Shown here one piece after another: positions 40,523 to 40,572 of a stretch of DNA of 40,572 nucleotides. The notes beneath the pieces are model-generated. The model was not told the DNA's origin and ran no database searches. It worked only from the letters and a program-made list of their open reading frames with translations. Position numbers and translations under genes: made by a program. Position 1 is the first letter of the stretch, and every line of letters begins with the position of its first letter. This DNA is from Henriciella sp. (GTDB taxonomy: Bacteria; Pseudomonadota; Alphaproteobacteria; Caulobacterales; Hyphomonadaceae), in the NCBI GenBank assembly GCA_013213825.1, contig JABSQA010000016.1, positions 1-40,572 on the forward strand, given 5' to 3'.

Positions 40523-40572
40523 ATGATGCGAGGCTTGTTTTTGACGGCGGCGGTCTGCAGTGTTGGCGGGGC
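40523..40572 (+). CDS. 5' end of an exported protein running off the right edge
   Basis: Starts 2 bases after the DUF6607 stop with tandem ATGs and reads MMRGLFLTAAVCSVGG, a likely signal peptide. It is probably co-transcribed with the DUF6607 gene. Product unknown. Confidence 0.5.
   Translation, partial: MMRGLFLTAAVCSVGG

Noticed and set aside
1-40572. CRISPR array, rRNA or tRNA genes
   Set aside because: No regularly spaced repeats with unique spacers and no tRNA- or rRNA-like segments were seen in intergenic regions.

Overview
The window looks like a marine alphaproteobacterium, probably of the Hyphomonadaceae/Maricaulales type. The grounds are an alphaproteobacterial Fur, a RegA/PrrA/ActR-type response regulator, an RpoH sigma factor, nickel superoxide dismutase and many TonB-dependent receptors. 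This placement is inferred from gene families only.

Positions 1-6176 form a light/oxidative-stress block. On the minus strand folE (GTP cyclohydrolase I), a photolyase/cryptochrome-like flavoprotein with its domains in swapped order, and a Sel1-repeat protein overlap as one operon, which meets a glutathione peroxidase tail to tail. Divergently on the plus strand run two small basic proteins, a RegA-like regulator, an RpoH-type sigma factor and a pyridoxamine-phosphate-oxidase-like flavoprotein. Positions 6180-7500 hold an IS110-family element. About 1 kb of non-coding DNA with short repeated motifs follows (7505-8490); it may be the scar of an integrative element.

From about 8.5 kb to the end, nearly everything concerns iron. 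There are four TonB-dependent receptors (10829, 24956, 33923, and 37160 on the minus strand), one energising set exbB-exbD-exbD-tonB, two PepSY membrane proteins, a siderophore-interacting reductase, a PiuC-type dioxygenase, an ApbE-DUF2271 fusion, a DUF4198 protein, an EF-hand protein, two Fur paralogues, and a nickel SOD operon with its maturation protease. A 19-bp 8-3-8 dyad (best copy GCGAATGA-ATA-TCATTCGC at 24911) recurs ahead of most of these transcription units and is almost certainly the local Fur box. No ABC importer or periplasmic binding protein is present, so reduction by the PepSY proteins may release iron after outer-membrane uptake.

The most novel-looking item is a pair of paralogous 63-65 aa helical-hairpin proteins (18411-18602 and 36953-37150). 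Each lies in an iron transcription unit and each is followed by a long RNA hairpin whose stem contains GCTGCAAC/GTTGCAGC and whose loop carries a CUCCUCCC or UUUCCUC motif. Other notable points are a second ExbD in which the proton-carrying Asp is Asn, a Fur-linked nickel SOD operon headed by a His-rich mini membrane protein, and two genes split by single frameshifts (a serine hydrolase and a CIA30 protein).
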